A stretch of DNA of 64,000 nucleotides, taken from Arsukibacterium sp. UBA3155 (GTDB taxonomy: Bacteria > Pseudomonadota > Gammaproteobacteria > Enterobacterales > Alteromonadaceae). The notes beneath the pieces were generated by a model, which was given only the letters and a program-made list of their open reading frames with translations, did no database searches and was not told where the DNA came from. Both the position numbers and the translations under genes were made by a program. The stretch is taken from the NCBI GenBank assembly GCA_002364615.1, contig DEYP01000008.1, positions 638 to 64,637 on the forward strand, in the 5' to 3' direction. Positions 36,417-45,678 of this stretch are shown piece by piece (positions within the stretch are counted from its first letter, which is position 1; each line of letters begins with the position of its first letter).

Positions 36417-36583
36417 AGCATGCCTGCGGGCAAGCCGGCCACTGGCGTTTTAGCTGATTTCTGCTTTACTTAGTGGGCTTTAAATGATGTGAATTTAACT
36501 TAATTTTTATCCAGAAGTTTGCCTTCGTGGTTCGGTATGCAGTAAGCCGGTGAATAGCAGCATCGATCACAAGGAGAGCGGTT

Positions 36584-37357
36584 ATGCGTTGTTTAAGATT
36601 TTCGATAATTGTGCTGCTTTTATGCAGTTTTCTGGCAGACGCTGCGTTAGTCCGCGGTGCAGGCCGTGGTTCAGAAACCTCAACCAGTCCTCAAAGCTAT
36701 GCTTTATATGATAACAGCTTTATCAGAGACGGTTATTTACAGGCTGGGGCACCGTTCATTAACCGGGTCAGCTTTACCAGCGGCGACTTACCATTGTTGG
36801 CAGTACCGCGGGACTGCTGGTTGATTATGCCCTATGACTCGTTCCCACCACCAGAGTACTGGCAGGAAGAGCCTTGCTACTACGAGTTTCTACAGGGTGA
36901 GCAACTGGACTTTGAAAGCGCCTTAATTTGGGATTTTCCTTCCGCCTTTGCCGCTGATTTCAGCTGGACCCTGATGCAGGGCGAGCAAAGCTGGACCTTT
37001 GCTGCGTTACGGGAGAATGGCTTTAACCCGGCGGCAGTTATGCCGGATGAGTTATTGCCAGGTGCATACTCGCTAACCTTTAACAGTACTTTTTATTCCG
37101 GCGCCGAGCGGGATTTTTATTACCGTAATGATCGTGATGAATGTTTTCCTGTTTTTTATGAGGATGAGGGCGATGAAAATTGTTACTACCAAGGCAGACG
37201 CGCTGATGTATTAAGTTTTAGTTCGCCGTCTGAACAGGTATTAATTCTGGAGCCGCGTGCGGTGCAGGTGCCATTACCGTCTACTTTAAGTTTATTTGCT
37301 GGCTTAGGGTTACTATTGTTTAGCCGGCGTAAGCTGTTTGGCACGCGCCAGCACTAG
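36584..37357 (+). CDS. PEP-CTERM-like exported protein
   Basis: 257 aa with AAGGAGAG before the ATG and a signal peptide ending near LADA/ALVR. The mature part is acidic and aromatic (DSFPPPEYWQEEPCYYEF, EDEGDENCYYQ) with several Cys that could form disulfides; I know no homologous domain. The C-terminus is a sorting tag: VPLPSTLSL, hydrophobic FAGLGLLLF, basic SRRK. It carries PLP in place of PEP. The last 45 nt overlap the end of the convergent TPR gene. Second protein of this class in the window. Confidence 0.78.
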   Translation: MRCLRFSIIVLLLCSFLADAALVRGAGRGSETSTSPQSYALYDNSFIRDGYLQAGAPFINRVSFTSGDLPLLAVPRDCWLIMPYDSFPPPEYWQEEPCYYEFLQGEQLDFESALIWDFPSAFAADFSWTLMQGEQSWTFAALRENGFNPAAVMPDELLPGAYSLTFNSTFYSGAERDFYYRNDRDECFPVFYEDEGDENCYYQGRRADVLSFSSPSEQVLILEPRAVQVPLPSTLSLFAGLGLLLFSRRKLFGTRQH

Positions 37358-39493
37358 CTGCCGCTGTTCATTAAGTGAATTTTCCAGTTGCTGGCGCAGT
37401 GGCGCCAGCTGCTTGGTCGGAATACTATGCAAAATAGGATCGTAAAAGGTCCACCATTCACGCCAGCCATAGGCCATTGCTTGATGCAGTTGTTGTAATG
37501 CTAATTCATTATTACCTTGTAAAGCGGCCAGCCGTGCCGCCAGGTGATTCAGGTAGCTATCTCGCAAGTCATTTTGTTTCGCGGCGTCTAAGTGCTGCTG
37601 GCAACGGACTAGCAGCTTGTCAGCTTGTTGCTTTCTCTCATTTTGTTGTAACGCCCAGGCTATTTCTATAGCCGGACTGCACATTGGCATTGCAAACAAT
37701 TCATCTTCACTAAAAGAAGAGTGGTGCTGTAAGAGCAAGTCAACTGCTTTAGAAGGATGCCCAAGTAACATCTGGTAAAGTGCTGCTTCAAATTGCAGCC
37801 ATTTATCCTCTGGCCGCGCAGCCAAATAAAAAGCCATTTCGTTAAAGAGTGTCTCTGTGTCGCCGATTCGCAATAAATAATTAGAACGGTAGAGCGAATT
37901 GGTTTTTAAATCAGGTTCCAATTCGATCAGATTGAGAGTTATAAGTAGGCCCCGGTAATTTTGCTGATAGTAACTGTTTTCAGGCGATAAGTGATAAGCC
38001 TGCTGCCAGTGGTATAAGCTGTCAGCTAAATGCCCCTGATGAAAGGCGGTTAATGCCAGACCTGCATGGCCCATCGGTGACGTAGGGAAGTCTTGGAGTA
38101 ATTGATTAAAGCTTGCATTGGCCTCAATAAACTGACCGCGAATTGCCTGTTCATAACCACGATTATACAGCACGGCGATGGATACCGGATCCAGCTGATA
38201 AGCCCGCTCCAGCGCTACAAGTGACTCAGCATAACGGCCTTGTTGTTTTAGCAGCAGATACTGCCACATATGTGCTACTGCCAGGTTAGGGTTAAGCGCC
38301 AAGGCCTTTTGATAGGCCGTCAGCGCCGGCTCAAACTGCTGTTGTAGTTCCAGCATTTTGCCCTGAATGGCATAGGCTTCTGCCAGCTGCGGCGCACGGA
38401 TAAGCGCTTTATCCAGATACTCTTTCGCCAGCCCGGTAGCGATATCCACGTCAATAATGCCAAACTCTTTGCTGCCATCGCTTAGCAGCAGCAGGGTATC
38501 GGCCAGGCCAACATAAGCCAGCGCATATTCCGGGTCCTGGCCAATAGCTTGTTCAAATAACTGGCGGGCCTGTTGCATCGCTTCGCTGGTTTGCAGCCGG
38601 TATTGCTCGCGGGCTTTTAAATAGCTGATATAGGCATCGGCGCTTTGGGTGCTGGCATTGGCGGATAAATCTAACAGCGAACTGTCTTGCGGTAGGCTGG
38701 CTTGCAGCGCGTTAACCACACTGCGGGCGATTTCGCTCTCCAGAACAAACACATCGGTTAGTTGGCGTTGCAGCTGATTGGTCCATAAGGTCTGGCCGTT
38801 ACTGCCGTCCAGCAGTTGTACCCGAATGTGCAGCTGCTTGTCTTGTAAGTTGATTGTGCCGGTAAGCAAGCTGGCAACCTGCAGCCGGCTGGCAATGTCG
38901 GGTACGCTTAATTGCTGGGCGCTTAATACCTGGCCGGAATTGGCAGACGCCACTGTTAACCCAGGTGTGCGACCAAGCTGGCTGCTTATTTCTTCAGCCA
39001 GGCTGTTTACCAGCAGCGCCAGCTCAGGGCTGTTTTTCAGCGGTGTTGGCTCAGGGCTGTTTTCAGTTGGATTTTTAGCGGTAAAAGGCAGCACTGCAAT
39101 CGAGTTGGCCGTCAGATTTAATGGTTCTGCTGGCGTTGCAGGCCGGCTGAGCAGGTAATACTGATAAGCCAGCAGGGCGCTAAAGATGAAGATGAGTAGT
39201 AACACCATAACCTGCCTGCTGCCAAACATCGCGTGCGGCCGACCGTCAGGGTTAGCAAAGAGCTGTATCCGGCCTTGCTGATATTGATAAAACCAGGCCA
39301 GGTAGCATACTAAAGGCGTAGCAGCGATCAGGCTGATCGCGATAATATTGCCAACAGTAGCCGGCAGCACTAATAGCTGGGAAACCACTGCCACCACCTG
39401 CAGCGTTAGCCAAACAATAATCAGGTAGGCCAGCACAGTGCTGAGCACCTTACGTTGGCGAAGTTGCTGATAAAACTGTTTGGGGCTAAGCAA
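37313..39493 (-). CDS. Membrane-anchored TPR protein with TolB-N/adenylate-cyclase-associated domain
   Basis: 726 aa. Three N-terminal hydrophobic segments lie at ~17-35, ~46-67 and ~92-112 (AYLIIVWLTLQVVAVVSQLL). The next ~130 residues (NSIAVLPFT...LGRTPGLTVASANSGQVL...SLLTGTINLQDKQLHIRVQL) form the TolB-N-like domain seen downstream of cyclase and CadC-type regulators. About eight TPR repeats (~300-650; FEPALTAYQKALALNPNLA) follow. There is no cyclase, kinase or DNA-binding domain, so it is probably a scaffold for protein assembly at the inner membrane. It overlaps the convergent PEP-CTERM-like gene by 45 nt. Confidence 0.85.
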   Translation of the reverse strand: MLSPKQFYQQLRQRKVLSTVLAYLIIVWLTLQVVAVVSQLLVLPATVGNIIAISLIAATPLVCYLAWFYQYQQGRIQLFANPDGRPHAMFGSRQVMVLLLIFIFSALLAYQYYLLSRPATPAEPLNLTANSIAVLPFTAKNPTENSPEPTPLKNSPELALLVNSLAEEISSQLGRTPGLTVASANSGQVLSAQQLSVPDIASRLQVASLLTGTINLQDKQLHIRVQLLDGSNGQTLWTNQLQRQLTDVFVLESEIARSVVNALQASLPQDSSLLDLSANASTQSADAYISYLKAREQYRLQTSEAMQQARQLFEQAIGQDPEYALAYVGLADTLLLLSDGSKEFGIIDVDIATGLAKEYLDKALIRAPQLAEAYAIQGKMLELQQQFEPALTAYQKALALNPNLAVAHMWQYLLLKQQGRYAESLVALERAYQLDPVSIAVLYNRGYEQAIRGQFIEANASFNQLLQDFPTSPMGHAGLALTAFHQGHLADSLYHWQQAYHLSPENSYYQQNYRGLLITLNLIELEPDLKTNSLYRSNYLLRIGDTETLFNEMAFYLAARPEDKWLQFEAALYQMLLGHPSKAVDLLLQHHSSFSEDELFAMPMCSPAIEIAWALQQNERKQQADKLLVRCQQHLDAAKQNDLRDSYLNHLAARLAALQGNNELALQQLHQAMAYGWREWWTFYDPILHSIPTKQLAPLRQQLENSLNEQRQLVLARAKQLTPAKQ

Positions 39494-39625
39494 TTGGAGA
39501 TATCCCTTCTGAATTAGCGTTTACTAAGCTTAGCCCAGAGATGACAATGCTGCAGCGTGCTGAGTTTTACGGGCTGTGATATGGTAAATGGCAGTTATGG
39601 CTTAACTAACGAAAGAGAGGATGCC

Positions 39626-41065
39626 ATGTTAAAGCAAATATCGTTATGGTTAGCATTAAGTGCGGTGTTAACGGGGCTGGCAAATGCAGCAGATTACGCT
39701 GAATTTACCACCCCAGGTCTGGCGAAAGGCCAGATCACCCATGACGATATTGCCCCCCTGATCCGTTATTATCAGCAGCAGGACTGGCTTGAAGTTACTG
39801 AGCTGGGCCGCTCGGTAGAGCAGCGGCCTGTTTACCTGTTTAAAATTGGCCAGGGCGAGCGTAAAGTGCTGGCCTGGTCTCAAATGCATGGCGACGAACC
39901 CACCGCCACGGCGGCTATTTTTGATTTGCTGGCGGTACTGGATGCGCAGCAGCAAGCACAAGCAGATAAAGATAAAGATCAAGATAATAGCCTGACAGAC
40001 TGGCAGCAGCAGATTACCTTGTATTTAATTCCAATGCTAAACCCAGATGGGGCAGCGCGTAACAGCCGCTATAACGCGCTGGGAATTGACGTTAACCGCG
40101 ATGCGGTAGCGCTGCAAACCCCGGAAGGCCAGATGCTGATGCAGGCGGCAAAGCAAATTAAGCCCCATTATGGTTTTAATTTGCATGATCAGAACCGTTA
40201 TCATGGCGCCGGTGACAATAAAAAGCCGGCAACGATTTCTTTGCTGGCACCGGCCTATAACGAGGCACGGGAGATAAACCCCAGCCGCCATGCTGCTATG
40301 CAGTTAATCAGTGCCGTCAAACCGATGCTGGATAAGGCGATACCCCAGCAGCTTGGCCGCTATGATGACGAATACTCCGTGCGCTCTTTCGGCGATACCT
40401 TTTCTAAAATGGGCATTAGCACGGTATTGGTGGAGGCAGGGGGCAATTATAATGACCCGTTCCGCCAGCAAGCCCGCCAGTTAAACCTGAAACTGTATTT
40501 AAATTGGTTAGCGTTAATTAGCAGCGGCAATTACCGTGATTATGATTTAAGCGGGTATCAGGCTATTCCGATGAATAACAGCGGTGGCATGAAAGACTTA
40601 ATTATTAGCAATATCAGTCTGCCAAAAGCGGATAGCAGTGGCGTGCTGGCCAAGGTTGATTTAGCCTTTAACGCCGGTGGCAATGGCCGGGGCAGTGTGG
40701 TGCTGGATGAGATAGGCGATGCCAGTATTTATGGTGCTTATCACAGCGTAGATGCCAGCGGCTTGCAGTACAGCGCTGGTAAAGCCTACCCGTTAACCAA
40801 ACCATTAACCTTAAACACCGCGCGTTATATCCAGTTACTGGCAGAGGGTTACAGTCATTTTAGTGGTAAGCCAGATTTGCTGACGAATAACTCAGGGTTG
40901 CCGGTGGCGATAAATCCGCCAGGCGTGAAAAGCCGCTGGCCGCAGCGCCGTTCCTCTACCACTTTTTTGCTGAGTAATGATAATAAGGTCCAGTTGGCCG
41001 TGGTACACGGCCGCGTGATCAGGCTGGCAGATGCCAGCCTGTTAGATGCATTTGGTGGCAATTAG
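39626..41065 (+). CDS. Secreted M14 zinc carboxypeptidase-like protein
   Basis: 479 aa. ATG 39626 has AGAGAGG upstream and opens a signal peptide ending LANA/ADY. The zinc pair HxxE is in QMHGDEPTA, the substrate-binding Asn-Arg is in IDVNRDAVAL, a third His is in FNLHDQNRYHG and a catalytic Glu is in STVLVEAGGNY. A beta-rich C-terminal domain (~320-479) ends the protein. M14 relatives of this type remove C-terminal residues or act on murein peptides; the substrate is not evident. It runs convergent to the FMN reductase with 2 nt between stops. Confidence 0.88.
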   Translation: MLKQISLWLALSAVLTGLANAADYAEFTTPGLAKGQITHDDIAPLIRYYQQQDWLEVTELGRSVEQRPVYLFKIGQGERKVLAWSQMHGDEPTATAAIFDLLAVLDAQQQAQADKDKDQDNSLTDWQQQITLYLIPMLNPDGAARNSRYNALGIDVNRDAVALQTPEGQMLMQAAKQIKPHYGFNLHDQNRYHGAGDNKKPATISLLAPAYNEAREINPSRHAAMQLISAVKPMLDKAIPQQLGRYDDEYSVRSFGDTFSKMGISTVLVEAGGNYNDPFRQQARQLNLKLYLNWLALISSGNYRDYDLSGYQAIPMNNSGGMKDLIISNISLPKADSSGVLAKVDLAFNAGGNGRGSVVLDEIGDASIYGAYHSVDASGLQYSAGKAYPLTKPLTLNTARYIQLLAEGYSHFSGKPDLLTNNSGLPVAINPPGVKSRWPQRRSSTTFLLSNDNKVQLAVVHGRVIRLADASLLDAFGGN

Positions 41066-41067
41066 CG

Positions 41068-41619
41068 TTATTTGCTGCCATTAAGGCGTTGCTGCCAGCT
41101 AAGTAACGCCGCCAGCAGCTTACGCACGTTAGCCTGAATTTTGTCATCGGTTAAATCGCCATCGTTATCAAAAGCACCGCTAAAAGCATTGGCAAAGACC
41201 TCAGGTTGATTCAGCGGATGGAGGTTTAAATACACACATACCTGGCGTAAATGGTACTGAGAACGCGATGACCCCATGCCGGCGGCTGAGCCCATAATCG
41301 CCACCGGTTTTCCGCTTAATAAATGATTGTCAGGCTCGCGCGAGGCCCAGTCTAAGGCGTTTTTCAGGGCCGGTGCTAAAGAATAGTTATACTCAGGGCA
41401 GGCCAGCAGTAAGGCGTCAGCTTCAGCCAGTTGCTGGCATAAAGTTGCTACTGCTGCTGGTTTAGCACCCAGATCTGCATTGTAAAAGGGCACTTCCATT
41501 AAATCTGCCAGGTGTATTTTCATGCCGTCAGGGCAATTGGCCATGGCATAGCGCACCAGACCCCGGTTAGTTGATTTGGCCCGCAGGCTGCCACAAATTG
41601 CCAGTACATTAATACTCAT
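41068..41619 (-). CDS. NADPH-dependent FMN reductase (flavodoxin fold)
   Basis: 183 aa. N-terminal FMN phosphate loop ICGSLRAKSTNRGLVRYA, middle motif CPEYNYSLAPALKNALDWAS and GKPVAIMGSAAGMGSSRSQYHLR, all typical of the NADPH-dependent FMN reductase/ChrR/azoreductase family. Soluble cytosolic flavoenzyme that likely reduces quinones, chromate or azo compounds with NAD(P)H. Single gene, diverging from the NlpE-META lipoprotein gene. Confidence 0.92.
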   Translation of the reverse strand: MSINVLAICGSLRAKSTNRGLVRYAMANCPDGMKIHLADLMEVPFYNADLGAKPAAVATLCQQLAEADALLLACPEYNYSLAPALKNALDWASREPDNHLLSGKPVAIMGSAAGMGSSRSQYHLRQVCVYLNLHPLNQPEVFANAFSGAFDNDGDLTDDKIQANVRKLLAALLSWQQRLNGSK

Positions 41620-41808
41620 CTTCGATCCTGTTTGCCATTAGAAAATAGCTATCAGTGTAGTTCAATGCTGAGCATTTTCACGGACCGCCGTAAATTCAGC
41701 GCCGGTACAGTGCTATGCTGGACAATACACTTTTTCCCGGCAGTTATCAGCCACCGGCGACAATTTAACGGCACCAGCCTGGCTGGATTGCTCACTAAAG
41801 GAATAAAT

Positions 41809-42636
41809 ATGACCTTTTCACCGCAGCTGCTTGGCAGCACCTTATTAACCGCTTTACTGCTGAGTGCTTGTCAGCCGGAATCTAAACCTGCGAGCTTGCC
41901 TGATAGTGCGCCAGCACAGCAGCTGGCGAGCGCCGACAACAGCCGTACTGCAGTGGACTGGCCCGGGAGTTATCAGGGGGTTATTCCGTGTGCCGATTGC
42001 TCCGGGATTAAGCTGACGCTGCAATTGCAGGCTGATCAACAGTACCAGTTGTCGCGCTATTATCAGGAGCGAGCTGACGAACCGGAGCAAACCAGTGGCC
42101 GCTTTGAATGGAGCGACGATGGCAGCAGTATCCAACTGGACGATGCCGACGGTAGCCGTTTTCTGGTGGGTGAAAACCGCCTGTTGCTGCTGGACCAGCA
42201 GGGGCAGCGAATTGGCGGCGAGCTTGCTGCACAGTACTGGCTGGATAAACAACAGGATGAACCGGATGATTCTGCACCCGCAGTGGCGGCCGGCTTAACG
42301 ATTGCTGGCAAATGGCAATTGATTGAATTGATGCAACAAAGCGTGGCTGATGACAATCAGGTGTTTTTACAGTTTGATCCCGCTGGCCGGGTATCGGGGT
42401 ATACCGGTTGTAACAACCTGACCGGTAGCTATAAGTTACAGGACGCCATGCTGAGTTTCGGCCCGCTGGCCACTACCCGCAAAGCCTGTCGGGAAGATAC
42501 GCTTGAACCGCAATTTCTGGAGGTACTGGCAAAAGTAGATAACATCAGTATTGCCGGTGAGGTGTTAAGCCTGAACCGGGCCAGAATGGCGCCGTTAGCC
42601 CGCTTTCGCAGGCTGGAGCAGGATCAGGCAGAGTAG
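41809..42636 (+). CDS. NlpE-META (HslJ-type) fusion lipoprotein
   Basis: 275 aa. ATG 41809 with AAAGGA upstream gives a lipoprotein signal (lipobox LSAC, Cys near residue 20). An earlier in-frame reading from 41632 lacks any export signal. Residues ~50-145 form an NlpE-like domain with the CxxC site (YQGVIPCADCSGIKLTLQLQ). Residues ~165-270 form a META domain (AGKWQLIEL, GRVSGYTGCNNLTGSYKLQ, ATTRKAC). NlpE signals copper and surface stress to Cpx; META proteins such as HslJ are linked to novobiocin tolerance and heat response. It converges on namZ with 7 nt between stops. Confidence 0.9.
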   Translation: MTFSPQLLGSTLLTALLLSACQPESKPASLPDSAPAQQLASADNSRTAVDWPGSYQGVIPCADCSGIKLTLQLQADQQYQLSRYYQERADEPEQTSGRFEWSDDGSSIQLDDADGSRFLVGENRLLLLDQQGQRIGGELAAQYWLDKQQDEPDDSAPAVAAGLTIAGKWQLIELMQQSVADDNQVFLQFDPAGRVSGYTGCNNLTGSYKLQDAMLSFGPLATTRKACREDTLEPQFLEVLAKVDNISIAGEVLSLNRARMAPLARFRRLEQDQAE

Positions 42637-42643
42637 TCGCAGC

Positions 42644-43822
42644 TTAACGGTATAGCAGATAGGGTTGGCGCTGCTGGGCAAACGCCTGTAAGTCGGTTTG
42701 CCAGCTGGCCCTGATTTGCTGCTCGGTTAACCCTTGCTCAATCTGCTGTCGTAGTTTGCTGGTGCCGGCCAGTTTATCCATAAAGCCCGGCGAGTTAAAA
42801 AAAGTGGCATTGTTGGCTGCAAACAATTGCTGCCAGTTAATTAAGTAGCTTAAATCTAAGCCACCGGCTGCTACCTGGCGCAAGTCCTGACCCCGACTGA
42901 TGGTATTTTTTAATGGTGGGTTCATAGCTGCACCGGGCGTCGCTACCGGGGTAAAGTTAAACTCTCCTAAACTAAATTTATCATAACCAATCGCCTGAAA
43001 CGGAAACGGGGTGCCGCGGCCAATACTTAACGGCGTCGCCTCAAAAAAGCCCAGCGACGGATACAGCGCGATGGCCTGATCATTCGGTAAGTTAGGGCTG
43101 GGCGGTACCGGCAAGCTGTAGGCCATATCACGCTGGTAATTCGCGACCGGGATCACTGTCAGCTCCAGCTTATCGGCGTCAGTTATCCAGCGCTCGCCCT
43201 TAATCATTAGTGCCAGCTCGCCCACCGTCATGCCGTGCAGCAGCGGTATCGGGTGCATACCCACAAAAGATTGATAGGCTAAATCGAGCACCGGCCCATC
43301 CAGATAGCGGCCGTTGGGGTTAGGGCGGTCGAGTACCAGCATTGTCACCTTATGCTCAGCGGCTGCCTGCAGCAGATAGTGCATAGAGCTGATATAGGTG
43401 TAATAGCGAACACCGACATCCTGAATGTCGAAAATTACGATGTCCAACGCCTGCATTTGCGCAGCACTGGGTGCCTTGTTGGCGCCGTACAGCGATAGCA
43501 GCGGAATACCGGTTTTGCTGTCGGTACCCGAGCTGACTTTAGCGCCAGCATCATGATCGCCACGAAAGCCATGCTCTGGCGCAAATACACTGACAATATT
43601 CACCTGATTTTCCAGCAACACATCGACCAGGTGCTGCTGGCCTATCCGCGAGGTTTGGTTAACCAGTAAACCCACTCTTTTATCTTTAAGCAGCGGCAAA
43701 TAGGCTGCCAGTTGCTCTGCACCAGGGGTGGCGGGGCTTGCTGCAGTTGACGGTTGCTGACTGCGGCTGTCGCCACAGGCGGCTAAGCAAATAAGCAGCA
43801 GTATACTTAACCAGCGTTTCAT
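42644..43822 (-). CDS. namZ: Exo-beta-N-acetylmuramidase NamZ (DUF1343) lipoprotein
   Basis: 392 aa. It cleaves MurNAc from the non-reducing end of cell-wall glycans (known for NamZ). Lipobox LAAC marks a lipoprotein. DUF1343 motifs: [63 protein letters not shown] and PPSPNLPN. Last gene of the symporter-kinase-murQ-namZ operon; its ATG overlaps the murQ stop by 4 nt. With NagZ it would release free MurNAc and GlcNAc outside the inner membrane for import. Confidence 0.93.
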   Translation of the reverse strand: MKRWLSILLLICLAACGDSRSQQPSTAASPATPGAEQLAAYLPLLKDKRVGLLVNQTSRIGQQHLVDVLLENQVNIVSVFAPEHGFRGDHDAGAKVSSGTDSKTGIPLLSLYGANKAPSAAQMQALDIVIFDIQDVGVRYYTYISSMHYLLQAAAEHKVTMLVLDRPNPNGRYLDGPVLDLAYQSFVGMHPIPLLHGMTVGELALMIKGERWITDADKLELTVIPVANYQRDMAYSLPVPPSPNLPNDQAIALYPSLGFFEATPLSIGRGTPFPFQAIGYDKFSLGEFNFTPVATPGAAMNPPLKNTISRGQDLRQVAAGGLDLSYLINWQQLFAANNATFFNSPGFMDKLAGTSKLRQQIEQGLTEQQIRASWQTDLQAFAQQRQPYLLYR

Positions 43823-44739
43823 GCTTTTGCCTCCAGCGCTTTACCAACAAAGCCCTGGCTTTTGACCAGTGCCTGCTGACAGCTGGCCAGATCATCACCG
43901 GTTAAAATAAGTAAAATGGCCAGCTTAGCGTTCATATCGGCTTGCTGCAGGGCAGCGCTGGCGGTAACACTATTGCAGTCGGTCGCCTGCATTACAATAC
44001 GAACCGCCCGCGCCTGCAGTTTCTCATTACTGGCGTGCAAGTCGACCATCAGATTCTGATAAACCTTTCCGCTGCGCACCATGGCCGCGGTGCTTAACAT
44101 ATTAAGCAGCATTTTCTGCGCGGTGCCGGCTTTCATCCGGGTAGAGCCAGTGAGGACTTCCGGGCCTACTTCAGCACAAATTGCAATGTCGGCTGCCTGC
44201 AGTATTGAGCCTGTGCTATTGCAGCTGATGGCAACGGTAGTGGCACCCAGTTTGCGGCCATAGTCCAGACCTCCCAGCACATAAGGCGTGCGGCCACTGG
44301 CAGCGATACCAACCAGTACGTCGTTTGGCCCGAAGTCAATTGCTGTTAATTCTTCCTCTGCCAGTTGCGGACTGTCTTCGGCACCTTCTACTGCCCGCTG
44401 AATGGCGGTGGTACCGCCGGCAATTAAACCAATAACCTGATTTGCCGGCACACTAAAAGTAGGCGGACACTCGGCGGCGTCTAAAATACCCAGCCGGCCA
44501 CTGGTGCCGGCGCCCAGATATATTAGCCGGCCGCCACTGGCAAACGCGGCAACGATAGCATCAACGGCCTGTGCCACTGCCGGTAAGGTTGCCACTAAGG
44601 CCGGTGCAACCGTATGGTCGGCTTGGTTAATCAGCCTGACAATTTCCAGACTGTCGAGGGTATCTAAAGCAGTAGACGCCGGATTGCGAGCTTCGGTGCT
44701 CATACTGGCCAGTTGTTGCAGCAATTCAGTTTGACTCAT
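43819..44739 (-). CDS. murQ: N-acetylmuramic acid 6-phosphate etherase
   Basis: 306 aa cytosolic SIS-fold lyase converting MurNAc-6-P to GlcNAc-6-P and D-lactate. Signature blocks: [60 protein letters not shown]. The catalytic Glu lies in the AAECPPTF segment. Located between the sugar kinase and namZ, so it supplies the committed step of MurNAc catabolism. Downstream of the kinase by 33 nt. Confidence 0.97.
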   Translation of the reverse strand: MSQTELLQQLASMSTEARNPASTALDTLDSLEIVRLINQADHTVAPALVATLPAVAQAVDAIVAAFASGGRLIYLGAGTSGRLGILDAAECPPTFSVPANQVIGLIAGGTTAIQRAVEGAEDSPQLAEEELTAIDFGPNDVLVGIAASGRTPYVLGGLDYGRKLGATTVAISCNSTGSILQAADIAICAEVGPEVLTGSTRMKAGTAQKMLLNMLSTAAMVRSGKVYQNLMVDLHASNEKLQARAVRIVMQATDCNSVTASAALQQADMNAKLAILLILTGDDLASCQQALVKSQGFVGKALEAKA

Positions 44740-44772
44740 CAGCCACTCACTTGGTTAGGGTTTAGTAAAACG

Positions 44773-45678
44773 TTATGCGCCGGAGCCGCCAGAGTTTTTG
44801 TTTGGCCCGGCAACGCCTGAAAACTTTGCCAGCTGCTGCGCAGCTAATATCATGCCTCCGTCCAGTGCATCGCCGCGTGCGGGTTGCAACAAGCGGTTGA
44901 TCTCAGGGCTCAGCAACGGCTGACTGCTTGCCGCCAGGCCACCGAGCAATACTACTGGCAATGAACGTTCGCCACGGCAGCAGCAAATAAGTTCAGCAAT
45001 GGCAATGGCGTGCTGATGCAGCAGTTGCTGCGCCAGTGGGCAATGCTGATGAGCAAACACCAACGGCACCAACGCTGCAAAGTCACTGGCACCGGCTTGT
45101 TTAAGCCAGGGCAATACCGTTTGGATATCGTTGCCGCACTGTGCAGCCAGGGCTTGCGTTAACGGGCTGGATACACCCTGGTCGCTATCCAGTTGCCACA
45201 ATAACTGGCGCACGGCCAGCTTGCCCAGCCAGGCACCACCGCCTTCATCACCAATATTAAAGCCCCAGCCACCGGTTTGCTGCTCAGTGCCGTCCGCGGA
45301 TAAGCGCATGGCCACCGAGCCGGTACCCAGCGCTACCATAACAACCGGCTCGCCATTATTGGCGCCGTATAGCGAGGTGCGTGCATCAGTGGTCAATTGC
45401 CAGGCGGCGAAATCAAGTTGCAGTTGCTGGCAAAACGCGCGGTAAAGTTGCGGATTACCGGCACCGGCCAAACCAATACAGGCCATAACCTGGGCCAGGC
45501 TGATGTCTGCTTGCTGACATAACTGCAAACTTAGTTGACGAACCGTGGCGACAGCCAGTTCCAGATCATTGGATAGCTGAGCCGGCCCGCCGGCAGCCTG
45601 CCATTGCTGACCGCTGATTGTGTGTTGCAGTCTGGCCAGGGTTTTACTGCCGCCACCATCTACCGCCAGTAAATACAT
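44773..45678 (-). CDS. murK: BadF/BadG-type amino-sugar kinase (MurNAc/GlcNAc kinase)
   Basis: 301 aa ASKHA-fold kinase. N-terminal phosphate-1 motif YLLAVDGGGSKTLARLQ, connect motif GLAGAGN, phosphate-2 VMVALGTGSVAM and the adenosine motif VVLLGGLAAS. These place it with BadF/BadG GlcNAc kinases. In this operon the substrate is most likely MurNAc, giving MurNAc-6-P for MurQ, as with Tannerella MurK; GlcNAc is the alternative. Its ATG starts directly after the symporter stop. The gene symbol is by context, not proven by sequence. Confidence 0.82.
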   Translation of the reverse strand: MYLLAVDGGGSKTLARLQHTISGQQWQAAGGPAQLSNDLELAVATVRQLSLQLCQQADISLAQVMACIGLAGAGNPQLYRAFCQQLQLDFAAWQLTTDARTSLYGANNGEPVVMVALGTGSVAMRLSADGTEQQTGGWGFNIGDEGGGAWLGKLAVRQLLWQLDSDQGVSSPLTQALAAQCGNDIQTVLPWLKQAGASDFAALVPLVFAHQHCPLAQQLLHQHAIAIAELICCCRGERSLPVVLLGGLAASSQPLLSPEINRLLQPARGDALDGGMILAAQQLAKFSGVAGPNKNSGGSGA

